Assembly: GCF_016908325.1 (NCBI RefSeq)
Contig: NZ_JAFBDR010000009.1
Coordinates: 62,001-126,000 of the forward strand
Source of the DNA: Aquibacillus albus
GTDB taxonomy: Bacteria; Bacillota; Bacilli; Bacillales; Amphibacillaceae
Direction: 5' to 3'
DNA: 64,000 nt
The position numbers and the translations under genes were made by a program. Below are positions 1 through 9,318 of this stretch, in pieces. How positions within the stretch are numbered: the stretch's first letter is position 1; each line of letters starts with the position of its first letter. The notes beneath the pieces are model-generated. The model ran no database searches, was not told the DNA's origin, and saw nothing but the letters and a program-made list of their open reading frames with translations.

Positions 1-113
1 AAGGTTGTTCCCTTCTCGATGTGTTGAATGTCTCGTTGAATGACGACGATTGCCATGGATAGGAATAAAAAACGAGAAGCTAAATGATATTCTTCTTCGC
101 TGAGATAACGCAA
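1..113 (-). CDS. YhjD-like protein, N-terminal part (runs off the window)
   Basis: An open frame leaves the left edge; its first 37 residues begin LRYLSEEEYHLASRFLF. I chose the TTG start because a perfect AAGGAGG lies eight bases upstream; an in-frame ATG at 137 would place that site inside the gene and sits directly behind a -10 box. Its position before a VTT-domain gene and a signal peptidase matches B. subtilis yhjD-yhjE-sipV, so a YhjD-like protein of unknown function is likely, though the identity is inferred mainly from synteny. A LexA-like box lies in its leader. Confidence 0.6.
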   Translation of the reverse strand, partial: MRYLSEEEYHLASRFLFLSMAIVVIQRDIQHIEKGTT

Positions 114-130
114 TTGTTTTTCCTCCTTAA

Positions 131-173
131 CGAACATATGTTCTATTATACATTATTTATATGCAAATGAAAA
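131..173 (-). promoter_or_regulatory. Sigma-A promoter with LexA-like (SOS) box
   Basis: On the minus strand a -35 TTTTCA (173-168), a 17-base spacer and a -10 TATAAT (150-145) precede the yhjD-like gene. The 14-mer CGAACATATGTTCT at 131-144 covers the start-site region and matches the Gram-positive LexA/DinR consensus CGAACRNRYGTTYC at all but the last base. The arrangement suggests DNA-damage control of the yhjD-like gene. Confidence 0.6.
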
Positions 174-286
174 CAAAAAATGACGGAATTTAAATAAAGT
201 TTAACAATAGGCAATTTTCTTTGTTTACTTTAAAATGAAATTAGAAAAACTAAAAAGGCTTAGCGTTTCAAGAGGAGTTATGAGGC

Positions 287-958
287 ATGTATTTATTTAA
301 TATTAATATTGAAAATATGGATATATCTGATATACAAGAATTAATTGAGGATAATAGGTTCGATGATTTAATGATTCAACTGCTTAAAAGCTATGAAAGC
401 TTAGGCCCGATACCGGGATTTGCTCTTCCTTTTATTGAAGCTTTCCTTCCTTTCTTGCCATTAGTTGTTTTTGTTATGACAAACGCAGCTGCATATGGGT
501 TACTCGAAGGATTTTTATTATCTTGGATTGGTGCTAGTGGCGGAGCTATTTGCGTATTTATAATTGTAAGGAAGTTGGGTGAAAAACGATTTTTTGTATG
601 GATCCGAAGAAACAAACAAGTAAAGCGTGTCACTACTTGGTTAGAAAAACATGGGTTTGGTCCACTTTTTTTACTGATGTGTTTCCCGTTTTCTCCATCA
701 GCGATTATTAACATTGTGGCGGGACTATCGAAAATAAGCTTTCAACAGTTTGTGTTAGCAGTGTTGCTGGGAAAATCAGTTATGATTTTTACCATTTCCT
801 ATATTGGAGATAGCATCATGTCGTTTGCCCAAAATCCAGTAAAAACTATTGTGGTAGCAGTCGGAATTGTGATGTTTTGGGTAATTGGAAAATATGTAGA
901 AAAGCGCTTACAAAAAAGGACGAGCAAACAAGCCCATTTTGATGCAAAAGAGGATTAA
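287..958 (+). CDS. yhjE: VTT-domain (TVP38/TMEM64, SNARE-associated) membrane protein
   Basis: This 223-residue integral membrane protein belongs to the VTT/DedA-related family. The N-terminal 45 residues are polar; hydrophobic segments follow at about 44-97, 123-178 and 184-203, with the family's re-entrant motif near PFSPSAIINIVAGLSK (about residues 131-146). VTT proteins have been tied to lipid scrambling or transport and membrane homeostasis, but the substrate cannot be read here. The start has GAGGAG ten bases upstream; an ATG at 280 reads into a stop. It lies 56 bases upstream of the signal peptidase gene, as yhjE lies before sipV in B. subtilis. Confidence 0.8.
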   Translation: MYLFNINIENMDISDIQELIEDNRFDDLMIQLLKSYESLGPIPGFALPFIEAFLPFLPLVVFVMTNAAAYGLLEGFLLSWIGASGGAICVFIIVRKLGEKRFFVWIRRNKQVKRVTTWLEKHGFGPLFLLMCFPFSPSAIINIVAGLSKISFQQFVLAVLLGKSVMIFTISYIGDSIMSFAQNPVKTIVVAVGIVMFWVIGKYVEKRLQKRTSKQAHFDAKED

Positions 959-1014
959 AATTCCATTTTTCGTGGTAAAATGGATATACATAGATACCTT
1001 TGGAGGAAAAAATT

Positions 1015-1563
1015 ATGAAAAAGGTAAAAGTTTGGTCGATCATTCGGGTGGTAACCATTGCGGTGCTGTTAGCTGTATTTTTTCGTTCTTATTTATTTGC
1101 CAGTTATGTAGTGGATGGTAAATCAATGGAACCTACATTGTATGACGGAAACCTACTAATGGTAAACAAAGTGATTTACGGCATTAAAGATATCAGCAGG
1201 TTTGATGTGATTGTATTTCATGCGAATGAAGAAGAAGATTATGTAAAACGTGTAATTGGTCAACCAGGAGACCATATTGAATATAAAGATGATCAATTGT
1301 ATTTAAATGGGGATGCAATAGAAGAAAGGTATTTAGATCCTTATCGCACAAACGATGGCGAGTTGCTAACGAACGACTTCACATTAGAGGAAGTTACCGG
1401 TGAAATGCAAGTCCCTGAGGGAAAGATATTTGTGATGGGGGATAACCGTAGAGAGAGTTTGGATAGCAGGGCGTTTGGTTTTGTTAATATAGAAACGGTT
1501 GTAGGCAAAGTTGATGTTCGGTATTGGCCATTCTCAGAATTAGCCATTAATTTTGTGAAGTAA
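1015..1563 (+). CDS. sipV: Type I signal peptidase (SipV/SipS type)
   Basis: This 182-residue enzyme cleaves signal peptides from secreted precursors at the outer face of the membrane. One N-terminal membrane anchor (about residues 8-28) is followed by the conserved boxes: GKSMEPT with nucleophile Ser37, RFDVIVF, YVKRVIGQPGD with general-base Lys78, and GDNRRESLDSRAFG near the end. I chose the ATG with GGAGG eight bases upstream; a TTG at 1000 lies before the site. Its length is typical of Bacillus SipS/SipT/SipV paralogues. The symbol follows synteny with yhjE; sequence alone does not separate the paralogues. Confidence 0.92.
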   Translation: MKKVKVWSIIRVVTIAVLLAVFFRSYLFASYVVDGKSMEPTLYDGNLLMVNKVIYGIKDISRFDVIVFHANEEEDYVKRVIGQPGDHIEYKDDQLYLNGDAIEERYLDPYRTNDGELLTNDFTLEEVTGEMQVPEGKIFVMGDNRRESLDSRAFGFVNIETVVGKVDVRYWPFSELAINFVK

Positions 1564-1577
1564 ATACATTTAGATGA

Positions 1578-1616
1578 AAGAGTGAACCCCAGTGTGTGGA
1601 TTCTCTCTTTTTTTAT
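1578..1616 (+). terminator. Rho-independent terminator after the signal peptidase gene
   Basis: AAGAGTGAACCC pairs with GGATTCTCTCTT with two mismatches, followed by a run of seven Ts. Confidence 0.7.
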
Positions 1617-1734
1617 TTCTTTTCTAAATCTTTCTCTGAAAAGGAATCACATTGATGCAGCTAAAAAGTGGGATTACATATTTTGTAAGAACCGAGGGAA
1701 ACTAGTATTAAGAATACATATAAAGGAGTAATAT

Positions 1735-2325
1735 ATGAAACAGAAACTCGGGCTTAAACATACAATCTTAATACTAAGTATTTTAGTGTTTAATATTTTC
1801 GGGAAAACATGGCGGCTTTTTCCGAAGCATTACAAAAGTTTAGCATACGTTAGTTTCATAAATGTATTCTATTATTATTTGTGTAGAAGACACCTTGTTT
1901 GGGAATTTACCCCAATGGGTTTCAATTGGAAGTTATTAAGAGCAGCTCATGTGATTATTGTAACACCATTATTGGTTCTTTTATTTTTATCTAAGTATCC
2001 AAAATCATTGTTAGAGAGAATCGCGCATATTATTAAATGGGTTTTGGGGGCTAGTTCCGTTGAATACGTTGTACATAAACAAAAAATGATTCAGTATAAG
2101 CATGGTTGGAACATTTTTTGGTCTAGTCTAATCTATTTAATGATGTTTGTGTACAGCTCTTTATTTACAAAAAGACCATTGTTAACTTGTTTTCTTACTG
2201 TTTGTTCGATCGTATTTTTTATTTCAAAATTTAAACTACCTATAAAGAGTAAGCATCCATTTTCACGCAGAATAGACATGCTTGTTGACTCTTTTTATCA
2301 TTCATTTTTAGAAGATATATTTTAA
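1735..2325 (+). CDS. CBO0543-type membrane protein, unknown function
   Basis: This 196-residue protein is strongly hydrophobic, with four to five likely membrane segments (about residues 10-26, 38-52, 68-86, 125-145 and 150-170) separated by Lys/Arg-rich loops. AAGGAG lies seven bases before the ATG. It resembles the short 'CBO0543 family' of Firmicute membrane proteins, a recalled likeness with no assigned function. It stands alone: a terminator precedes it and 226 bases separate it from the GH43 gene. No catalytic motif is visible. Confidence 0.6.
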   Translation: MKQKLGLKHTILILSILVFNIFGKTWRLFPKHYKSLAYVSFINVFYYYLCRRHLVWEFTPMGFNWKLLRAAHVIIVTPLLVLLFLSKYPKSLLERIAHIIKWVLGASSVEYVVHKQKMIQYKHGWNIFWSSLIYLMMFVYSSLFTKRPLLTCFLTVCSIVFFISKFKLPIKSKHPFSRRIDMLVDSFYHSFLEDIF

Positions 2326-2551
2326 TAATAATCTAAGTATCTGTTTTCTCAACATGTTCATTTCCATTTGGCATTATGTCAAAAATATACTAGATATCAT
2401 ATCCTGTAACAGAGCGGAAAAATGAAGAATGCATTGTTTATAAGGGAGAGTAACTATACAATGGGAAGTGGTTAGAAAACCTTCTCGATTAAAGTACACC
2501 CAATATGAGGAGTCCTTTAAAATACATAGAAAAAGGAGATTTAATATTTTA
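2326..2551. other. Intergenic stretch with micro-ORF before GH43 gene
   Basis: A site GGGAG at about 2444 precedes an ATG at 2461 that opens a four-codon frame (Met-Gly-Ser-Gly, stop). The GH43 frame stays open back to GTG 2468 but with an atypical Lys/Arg-rich extension. I read the stretch as leader or residue of a lost upstream gene. Confidence 0.3.
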
Positions 2552-4060
2552 ATGAGTAAAAGCCTTTTAACCAATCCTATTTTTTGGTCGGATGTCCCCG
2601 ATGTAGACGTCATAAGAGTTGGAACAGTTTATTATATGGTTAGTACGAGTATGCATTCCATGCCAGGTTGTCCAATTATGAAATCTGAAAATTTAGCTGA
2701 TTGGGAGATTATTGGATATGTGTATAATACTTTAGAGGATAATAATGCCCATAATTTATTGGATGGAAAAGGTATCTATGGACAAGGGCAATGGGCCACA
2801 AGCTTACGTTATCATAAAGATACTTTCTACCTTTGCTTTTCAAGTAATGATATGGGGCAGTTTTACGTGTATCAAACAAAGGATATTGAAAGCGGTAAAT
2901 GGAAGCGCTCTACTATAGAAGGTATCTATCATGATCCGGCTTTACTATTTGATGAAGATAGAGTGTTTGTGATCTATGGCTGTGGAGATATTCGTATTAC
3001 TGAATTGAAGGAAGATTTAACAGCAGTAAAACCTGGTGGCGTAAATCAATTATTGTTGGAAACGCCAAAAGAAGGGATAGGCCTGCGGTGTGAAGGGTGC
3101 CATGCTTATAAACTAAATGGCTATTATTATTTATTGTTCATTGAATGGCCAACAGAGGGAAATAAGCGAAGAAGACAAATAGCTTACCGATCAACCGAGC
3201 TTTTAGGAGAATATGAGCGTAAAGTGATATTTGATGATGATATGGGTTACCAGAATAAAGGAATTGCACAAGGAGCCATTTTTGATACGGACGAGCATGA
3301 GTGGTATGCAATGTTGTTCCAAGACCATGATGCTGTTGGCCGTATTCCTTATGTTTTACCGGTTACCTGGGAGGACGGCTGGCCGATGATAGGAATAGAC
3401 GGAAAGGCGCCAAAAGAGTTTGAAGTTAACCTGCCTGCTTCTTCTCGTAAGCCGTTAGTCATCAGTGATGAGTTTAATTATAACGAAAATAAGCTTGCAT
3501 TCAATTGGCAGTGGAATCATAATCCAGATAATGCGCTATGGTCATTCACGAAACGACCAGGATATCTGCGCTTGGAAACAGGCTATTTAACAAACAGTAT
3601 TCTACAAGCACGTAATACGTTAACTCAAAGAACGGAAGGTCCAACTTGTTCGGGAACAACCATGATGGATATTTCAAGCATGAAACCGGGTGATCATGCC
3701 GGATTGGTTGCACTTCAGAATAGCTTTGGAACCGTTGGGGTTGAAGTTGCGGAAAGCGGAGAAACCTATGTAACCATGTCTGTAAATGATGGAAATGGTG
3801 GGGAAGAAATAGTAGAAAAGAATCTTTTTGAAGGAAATCATATGTATGTAAAGATAGATTTTAATTTTAAGGATAGTATAGACAGCGCGAAATTTTACTA
3901 TTCAGAAAATGGAGATGAATGGTATAAAATTGGTAATGACCTGCAAATGAAGTATACGCTAGATCATTTTATGGGCTACCGTATTGGCTTGTTTAATTAT
4001 GCGACTACGCAAATTGGTGGTCATGTTGATTTTGCTTATTTCCATTATGTGAAAAAATAG
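2552..4060 (+). CDS. GH43 glycosidase (beta-xylosidase/arabinofuranosidase type)
   Basis: This 502-residue enzyme has an N-terminal five-bladed GH43 propeller (about 1-300) and a C-terminal beta-sandwich (about 310-500), the usual layout of xylosidase/arabinofuranosidase members acting on hemicellulose oligomers. The triad is visible: Asp17 in PDVDVIRVG (base), Asp128 in YHDPALLFD (pKa modulator) and Glu181 in CEGCHAYK (acid). There is no signal peptide, so it is probably cytoplasmic and needs imported oligosaccharides. The ATG has AAAGGAG about 13 bases upstream, a long spacing; the reading frame continues upstream but without family-like sequence. No sugar transporter lies next to it. Exact substrate is undetermined. 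Confidence 0.85.
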   Translation: MSKSLLTNPIFWSDVPDVDVIRVGTVYYMVSTSMHSMPGCPIMKSENLADWEIIGYVYNTLEDNNAHNLLDGKGIYGQGQWATSLRYHKDTFYLCFSSNDMGQFYVYQTKDIESGKWKRSTIEGIYHDPALLFDEDRVFVIYGCGDIRITELKEDLTAVKPGGVNQLLLETPKEGIGLRCEGCHAYKLNGYYYLLFIEWPTEGNKRRRQIAYRSTELLGEYERKVIFDDDMGYQNKGIAQGAIFDTDEHEWYAMLFQDHDAVGRIPYVLPVTWEDGWPMIGIDGKAPKEFEVNLPASSRKPLVISDEFNYNENKLAFNWQWNHNPDNALWSFTKRPGYLRLETGYLTNSILQARNTLTQRTEGPTCSGTTMMDISSMKPGDHAGLVALQNSFGTVGVEVAESGETYVTMSVNDGNGGEEIVEKNLFEGNHMYVKIDFNFKDSIDSAKFYYSENGDEWYKIGNDLQMKYTLDHFMGYRIGLFNYATTQIGGHVDFAYFHYVKK

Positions 4061-4070
4061 TGTGAAGAAT

Positions 4071-4102
4071 AAAGGACCGGGCAGTTTTGTCCGGTTTTTT
4101 CC
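4071..4102 (+). terminator. Terminator after GH43 gene
   Basis: ACCGGGCA and TGTCCGGT pair with one wobble around a four-base loop, followed by TTTTTT. Confidence 0.75.
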
Positions 4103-4281
4103 TTATTCCACATTTTAAAGAATCTAGTAATCCTTTTCTGCTTTCACAATGCAGAAAAACATGAATTGGAACTTTATGTTTACTTATACGTTTAAATTGG
4201 GAACCTTTTAATGGAAGAGACGTAGAATTCAATAGGATAGGATTCTTCATGTTTTATGGCAAAATGAGGAGTTAAAATTAT

Positions 4282-4845
4282 ATGAAGCAAAGTTTCTTAG
4301 ACCAATTTTATACAGTTGACCCAGTTTCGGGTGACTATATCATCGAAATTGCTTTAAAGGATTATGATGAAGTATTTAATACCTGGGATTCTTCTGTCTA
4401 CAATATCAGAGATTTGGACTCCAGTCTAAAGTCTTTTCTGGAAGAATTTTCGTATGAGATTGATTCCCGAAATAAAATAAAATTGATTTTTGTTATGCAA
4501 GATGAAAAAAAAGATAATAAAATGGAAAAAAGCATAGAAACCGGTGTTCGTAATTATTTTAATTATCGTTATTTTTTAATAACCAAGCAAACGAAGAAAA
4601 ATAGAAAAAAATCGGTCATTTATATTTTGATATCTATGATGTTTACAATAGTGTCTACCTATTTTCAGGTTTCAGAAGAAAATAAGCTTATTCAAGAACT
4701 CATTTCACTGAATTTAACGGTAGGTGGTTGGGTCTTTCTATGGGAAGCATTCTCACTCCTATTTATGCAAAGTGGTAACTTATCAAAGCGAAGAAAACAT
4801 TACAAAAGAATTGTATCCGCACCGATTGTATTTAGATACCATTAG
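4282..4845 (+). CDS. Hypothetical protein with two membrane segments
   Basis: I do not recognise this 187-residue protein. It has a soluble acidic N-terminal half (about 1-105), then two hydrophobic segments (about 110-130 and 142-162) and a basic tail. AGGAG stands ahead of the ATG with about ten bases spacing. It ends 43 bases before the DCC-family gene and may be co-transcribed with it, since no terminator separates them. No enzymatic motif is visible. Confidence 0.55.
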   Translation: MKQSFLDQFYTVDPVSGDYIIEIALKDYDEVFNTWDSSVYNIRDLDSSLKSFLEEFSYEIDSRNKIKLIFVMQDEKKDNKMEKSIETGVRNYFNYRYFLITKQTKKNRKKSVIYILISMMFTIVSTYFQVSEENKLIQELISLNLTVGGWVFLWEAFSLLFMQSGNLSKRRKHYKRIVSAPIVFRYH

Positions 4846-4888
4846 AACAAATAATTCAGCTGTTGTTCCAAGGGGGAAGGAGATTGAT

Positions 4889-5278
4889 ATGGATAGGATA
4901 ATTTTATTTGATGGAGAGTGTAATTTTTGTGATAAAAGTGTTCAGTTTATAATCAAAAGAGATCCTGAAGCATACTTCAAATTTGCCTCCTTGCAAAGTG
5001 ATGTTGGAAAAAAGCTGATGAAACAATATAATGCTCCAGAAGATATTGATAGTTTCGTTCTAATAGAGAATAACAAGTACTATCTTAAATCTTCGGCAGC
5101 CCTTCGAGTTTGCAAGCATTTAAAAGGCTTGTGGAAATTCCCTTATTTTTTCTTGGCAGTACCAGTACCTATTAGAGACTTCTTTTATGAAATTATTGCC
5201 CAAAATCGATATAAATGGTTTGGAAAAAAAGAAAGTTGTATGTTGCCTTCTCCAGAAGAGAGAAAACGATTCTTATAG
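4889..5278 (+). CDS. DCC-family (DUF393, YuxK-like) thiol-disulfide oxidoreductase
   Basis: This 129-residue thioredoxin-like protein carries the DCC signature near its start, DGECNFCDKSV, giving a CxxC pair at Cys11 and Cys14. Family members are predicted thiol-disulfide oxidoreductases of unknown partner. The ATG is preceded by GGGGAAGGAG at good spacing; the open frame extends further upstream but that part overlaps the preceding gene in another frame. The aromatic segment FPYFFLAVPVPIRDFFYE (about 89-106) is typical of the family. Confidence 0.85.
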   Translation: MDRIILFDGECNFCDKSVQFIIKRDPEAYFKFASLQSDVGKKLMKQYNAPEDIDSFVLIENNKYYLKSSAALRVCKHLKGLWKFPYFFLAVPVPIRDFFYEIIAQNRYKWFGKKESCMLPSPEERKRFL

Positions 5279-5281
5279 AGG

Positions 5282-5400
5282 GTGTTCATAAAGTCACCAA
5301 ACGATAAGCGGCGCATCTCTATTCGTTGGCTCGTACTTCTGTCCTCAGAAGCTTCGTCGTCTCGACCTGCTTGCTTCTAATTTACCGACTATTTGATCAC
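5282..5400. repeat. MITE-like intergenic element
   Basis: The 119-base stretch has imperfect terminal inverted repeats: GTGTTCATAAAGTC on the left and GACTATTTGATCAC on the right pair at 11 of 14 positions. The interior (AACGATAAGCGGCGCAT, then CTCAGAAGC and CTCGACCTGCTTG) resembles an intergenic repeat I recall from Oceanobacillus-type genomes. No other copy is seen in this window and no coding frame is present. Confidence 0.5.
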
Positions 5401-5460
5401 GCACTTATCACACAGCACAATGTCATAGCAGATTTTTTGTGTGGTTAATTTTGTATTTAT

Positions 5461-5492
5461 TTGGTAAAAATTGGAGTGTTTTATGTTATACT
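5461..5492 (+). promoter_or_regulatory. Likely extended -10 promoter for the SLH protein gene
   Basis: TGTTATACT (5484-5492) fits an extended -10 (TGnTATACT). The only -35-like hexamer, TTGGTA at 5461, is 20 bases away, which is long but tolerable with an extended -10. Confidence 0.45.
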
Positions 5493-5525
5493 AATTAAAG
5501 TTGACAAAAAGGGGGAATTTTACAT

Positions 5526-7811
5526 ATGGAATGGAAAAAGGTAAGTATACTTACACTTTCCTCTGCAATTGCCTTTGGTGGAATGGCACCAATTGCCAAT
5601 GCAGCAGAATCAGTAACAACCGATTCAGAATCAATTCAATTCGAGCAAGGGGATGGGACGAGTAACAGTAGTTCATCCGTAGAAGAAACGGAAGCTTCCG
5701 TCTCAATTGAAGAGCTAGTTTCAAGAATAAAGGAAATTTTTCCTGAGAAGTTCGGGTCAGCCTCTGAAGAAGATTTTCGTCTAGAATTTACCCCGTACTA
5801 CCCAGAAGAAGAACAAGATATTGAGAGATTTAGAGTTTCCTATTTCCCGCGCTCAACGAATAATCCAACACATGCAAGTTTTGAGTTTGTTGGTGAAGAC
5901 CTTGAGCTTTCCCATTTCTACTACAATCCTGAGAATCGATCAGATGCACTTTTCCCGCCGAAAGTATCCGAAGAGGACGCAGCAAAGCTAGCAGCGGCAT
6001 TTATTGAGGAAGTGAATCCAAGCGGAAGCTATGAGTTGAACGAAGATGCAAATAGGTACTATCACAACAGGAACCTTCCTTTAACAGAGCCAATTGAATA
6101 CCGGTTTACCTTTGATAAGCTGAAGGATGGTATACCTGTTCAAAGTCAAACTGCCTCCGTTACCGTCTTAGGTAATGGTGAAATTACACAGTTTAATGGA
6201 CCACGTCAAAGCGGTGATGAAGAATATGAAGCTGCTACAGGATTGCTATCAAAAGACGTTGTTTTAAACCAATTAAAAGAGGACCTAGCTATTGAATTGC
6301 AATACATGATCAGACTAAATTATGAGACACGTGAAAGAACTGCCTATTTAACGTACCGTGAAATACCAGCGGTACAAGGAATATCAGCAAAAGATGGAAA
6401 ATATAAAATGAACGGCGAATATGTTGACGAGTTTTCAGAAGAGGTAGAGATTAAGATGCTTACAGCCGATAAGAAGTCTGCAGATCCTATTACTAAAGAT
6501 GAGGCGAAGGAGTTAGCTAAAAAACTCCTTGAAACCGACGAAGAAGGGACAACCCTCCATATTGAAGGAGTAATGGAACGAGAAAACCCTGATGGTACAG
6601 AGGTTTATGAGATTCGGTATATGTATCGCACAGGCAATAGTGGTCACGGGTCATCGATCGAAATAAAAAAAGATACCGGTGAGCTTCTTAGATTCTCAGC
6701 TTCAAGAAACTATAATCCTAATGAAGAAGTAGATGAGAATGTTTCAATGGAAGAAGCAGTAGAAATTGCTGTCGATTATATTGAATCTTATGCCTACACA
6801 AATATGGATGAGTATGCCTATCCTATTACTTCTAACAATGTTATTTATGGGAGAAGTGATCGGCACTACTTTTCGTTTCCGCGTGTAAAGGACGGGCTAA
6901 TCGTTGCTGGTGATAGTATCAATGTCGGTATCTCGAAGGAAGATGGCAGTCTAGTGTCATTAAATGTCAATCGCAGTGAAGTCGATGAATGGCCTGCTGT
7001 TGAGGATGCCGTAAGCAAAGAAACAGCGCTAGAAGCTATTAAAGGAAATATCGATTTGAAATTGTATTACGTTGATGAACGAAGAAATGGAAAAACAGAT
7101 ACAGAGACCCAAACATTGCAGTATAAACTCAACTACCTTAGAGATGATAATAGAGAGCCATCCTTCTATAATGCAGTTTCAGGAGAATGGGAAAGCAGTG
7201 ATCCTTATGGCAGACAAGAAAGTCCGAATGAGGACATTCACATCAGTCACCCATGGGCTGAAGAAGAGCTTAACTTCATGATTAACAACAACATTATAAC
7301 CGTTGAGGATCCAGAAACCTTTAATGGCGATAAAATTTTAACAAAGGGCGAAGCGTTAGAAATCCTGTCTAAATCTCTTACTCGAATCTATCAAAGCCCA
7401 TACGCAGAAAATAGAGAAGAGAGTCCGTTTACAAACATAGATAGTGAACACCCGCTATACGATGTTATTGTTCGTTCAGTGGAGACAGGTATCTTATCGA
7501 CGGATGAGGGAACATTTGGTGTGGATGAAAACTTAACACGTGAAAACCTTTCTTATTGGTATATTCGTGCACTTGGCCTTGATGCAGTAGCAAAACGCCA
7601 TGAAATTTTCAATTACAATTTTAATGATGTGAATCAGATTAGTGGCAAATATAGAGGATATGTCGTACTTGCTGAATCGTTAGGCCTTCTTACTAAAAAC
7701 GATGAAAATAATTTCAGGCCACAAAATAAAATCACCTATGCACAGATAGCGATAGCTAATTTAAGACTAGCAAAGCTCATTACATCGGAAGATTTCGAGC
7801 TGATTAACTGA
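5526..7811 (+). CDS. Secreted YcdB/YcdC-domain protein with C-terminal SLH domains
   Basis: This 761-residue protein begins with a signal peptide (cleavage likely after ...IANAA, about residue 27), then an acidic Ser/Glu linker, repeated YcdB/YcdC-type (DUF4901) modules with PepSY-like folds (about 70-240, 240-330 and 330-540), and three S-layer homology repeats (about 575-620, 637-690 and 698-750). SLH repeats bind pyruvylated secondary wall polymer, so it is probably held on the cell wall; the function of YcdB/YcdC modules is unknown. AAAAAGGGGG precedes the ATG. It lies between two GH43 genes but shows no carbohydrate-binding motif. A MITE-like element sits just upstream. Confidence 0.8.
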   Translation: MEWKKVSILTLSSAIAFGGMAPIANAAESVTTDSESIQFEQGDGTSNSSSSVEETEASVSIEELVSRIKEIFPEKFGSASEEDFRLEFTPYYPEEEQDIERFRVSYFPRSTNNPTHASFEFVGEDLELSHFYYNPENRSDALFPPKVSEEDAAKLAAAFIEEVNPSGSYELNEDANRYYHNRNLPLTEPIEYRFTFDKLKDGIPVQSQTASVTVLGNGEITQFNGPRQSGDEEYEAATGLLSKDVVLNQLKEDLAIELQYMIRLNYETRERTAYLTYREIPAVQGISAKDGKYKMNGEYVDEFSEEVEIKMLTADKKSADPITKDEAKELAKKLLETDEEGTTLHIEGVMERENPDGTEVYEIRYMYRTGNSGHGSSIEIKKDTGELLRFSASRNYNPNEEVDENVSMEEAVEIAVDYIESYAYTNMDEYAYPITSNNVIYGRSDRHYFSFPRVKDGLIVAGDSINVGISKEDGSLVSLNVNRSEVDEWPAVEDAVSKETALEAIKGNIDLKLYYVDERRNGKTDTETQTLQYKLNYLRDDNREPSFYNAVSGEWESSDPYGRQESPNEDIHISHPWAEEELNFMINNNIITVEDPETFNGDKILTKGEALEILSKSLTRIYQSPYAENREESPFTNIDSEHPLYDVIVRSVETGILSTDEGTFGVDENLTRENLSYWYIRALGLDAVAKRHEIFNYNFNDVNQISGKYRGYVVLAESLGLLTKNDENNFRPQNKITYAQIAIANLRLAKLITSEDFELIN

Positions 7812-7878
7812 TTTTTAAAAGAGGCAGTCTTTTGGCAACGGTTCAGTGATCAAAGAGAAAACAATAAAACCGCATTCG

Positions 7879-7919
7879 AATTAGGGTACAAATCGCACGT
7901 CGATTAGTACCCTAATTTT
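7879..7919. terminator. Long near-perfect hairpin, probable terminator
   Basis: AATTAGGGTAC pairs perfectly with GTACCCTAATT; inside, after one A-A mismatch, AATCG pairs with CGATT around a five-base loop. Only four Ts follow, so termination strength is uncertain. Confidence 0.6.
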
Positions 7920-7974
7920 CACGTTATGAAAGTAAAAATTTAATTTTAGCAGAGAAGTAATTCAGGGTAGTCAA
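7916..7974 (+). repeat. Intergenic repeat module, copy 1
   Basis: TTTTCACGTTA (7916-7926) directly follows a hairpin; TTAGCAGAGAAGTAA (7946-7960) and GTAG(T)C follow. The same elements in the same order occur at 44040-44086 after another hairpin. Confidence 0.5.
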
Positions 7975-8119
7975 AATTTATACTTAAGTTAACGGTCAGT
8001 TATCTGTGAGAAGGAGATTGCACCTTTTCTATTGAAATAGTAGAGGAGGATATTTGAAAAATAAATGATTAAGACATAAGAAAACAACTATTCACACTCA
8101 AGGGTAGGCATTTTACTAA

Positions 8120-9094
<975 letters not shown>

Positions 9095-9237
9095 CAGTCA
9101 TTGTATGGTAATTTATCATATTAAAAGTAAAGTATATGATTTCTATATTTTGGAGAAATAGTAGGGGCCGGAATCTATTCCTAAGTGGCAATATGACTAC
9201 GGTTTACTTATACTTTCAACCGATTCATCCTAATTAT

Positions 9238-9286
9238 GAACGTGAAAATGGCTCAGAATCTACTGAGACATTTTCACGTTCTTTTT
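9238..9286 (+). terminator. Strong terminator after abnB
   Basis: GAACGTGAAAATG and CATTTTCACGTTC pair perfectly, with an inner CTCAG/CTGAG stem, followed by five Ts. It lies 143 bases after the stop of abnB. Confidence 0.85.
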
Positions 9287-9318
9287 ACCTTGTCCTAAAA
9301 AGCAATAGCAATGATGGA

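Noticed and set aside
2468-2551. Upstream extension of the GH43 frame
   Set aside because: It encodes a Lys/Arg-rich leader not expected in GH43 and lacks a well-placed ribosome site; AAAGGAG lies after it.
4724-4888. Upstream extension of the DCC-family gene
   Set aside because: It overlaps the preceding gene in another frame and lies before the GGGGAAGGAG site.
8053-8085. Tiny frames behind GAGGAGG before abnB
   Set aside because: They run only four codons each; no sign of a leader-peptide attenuator was seen.
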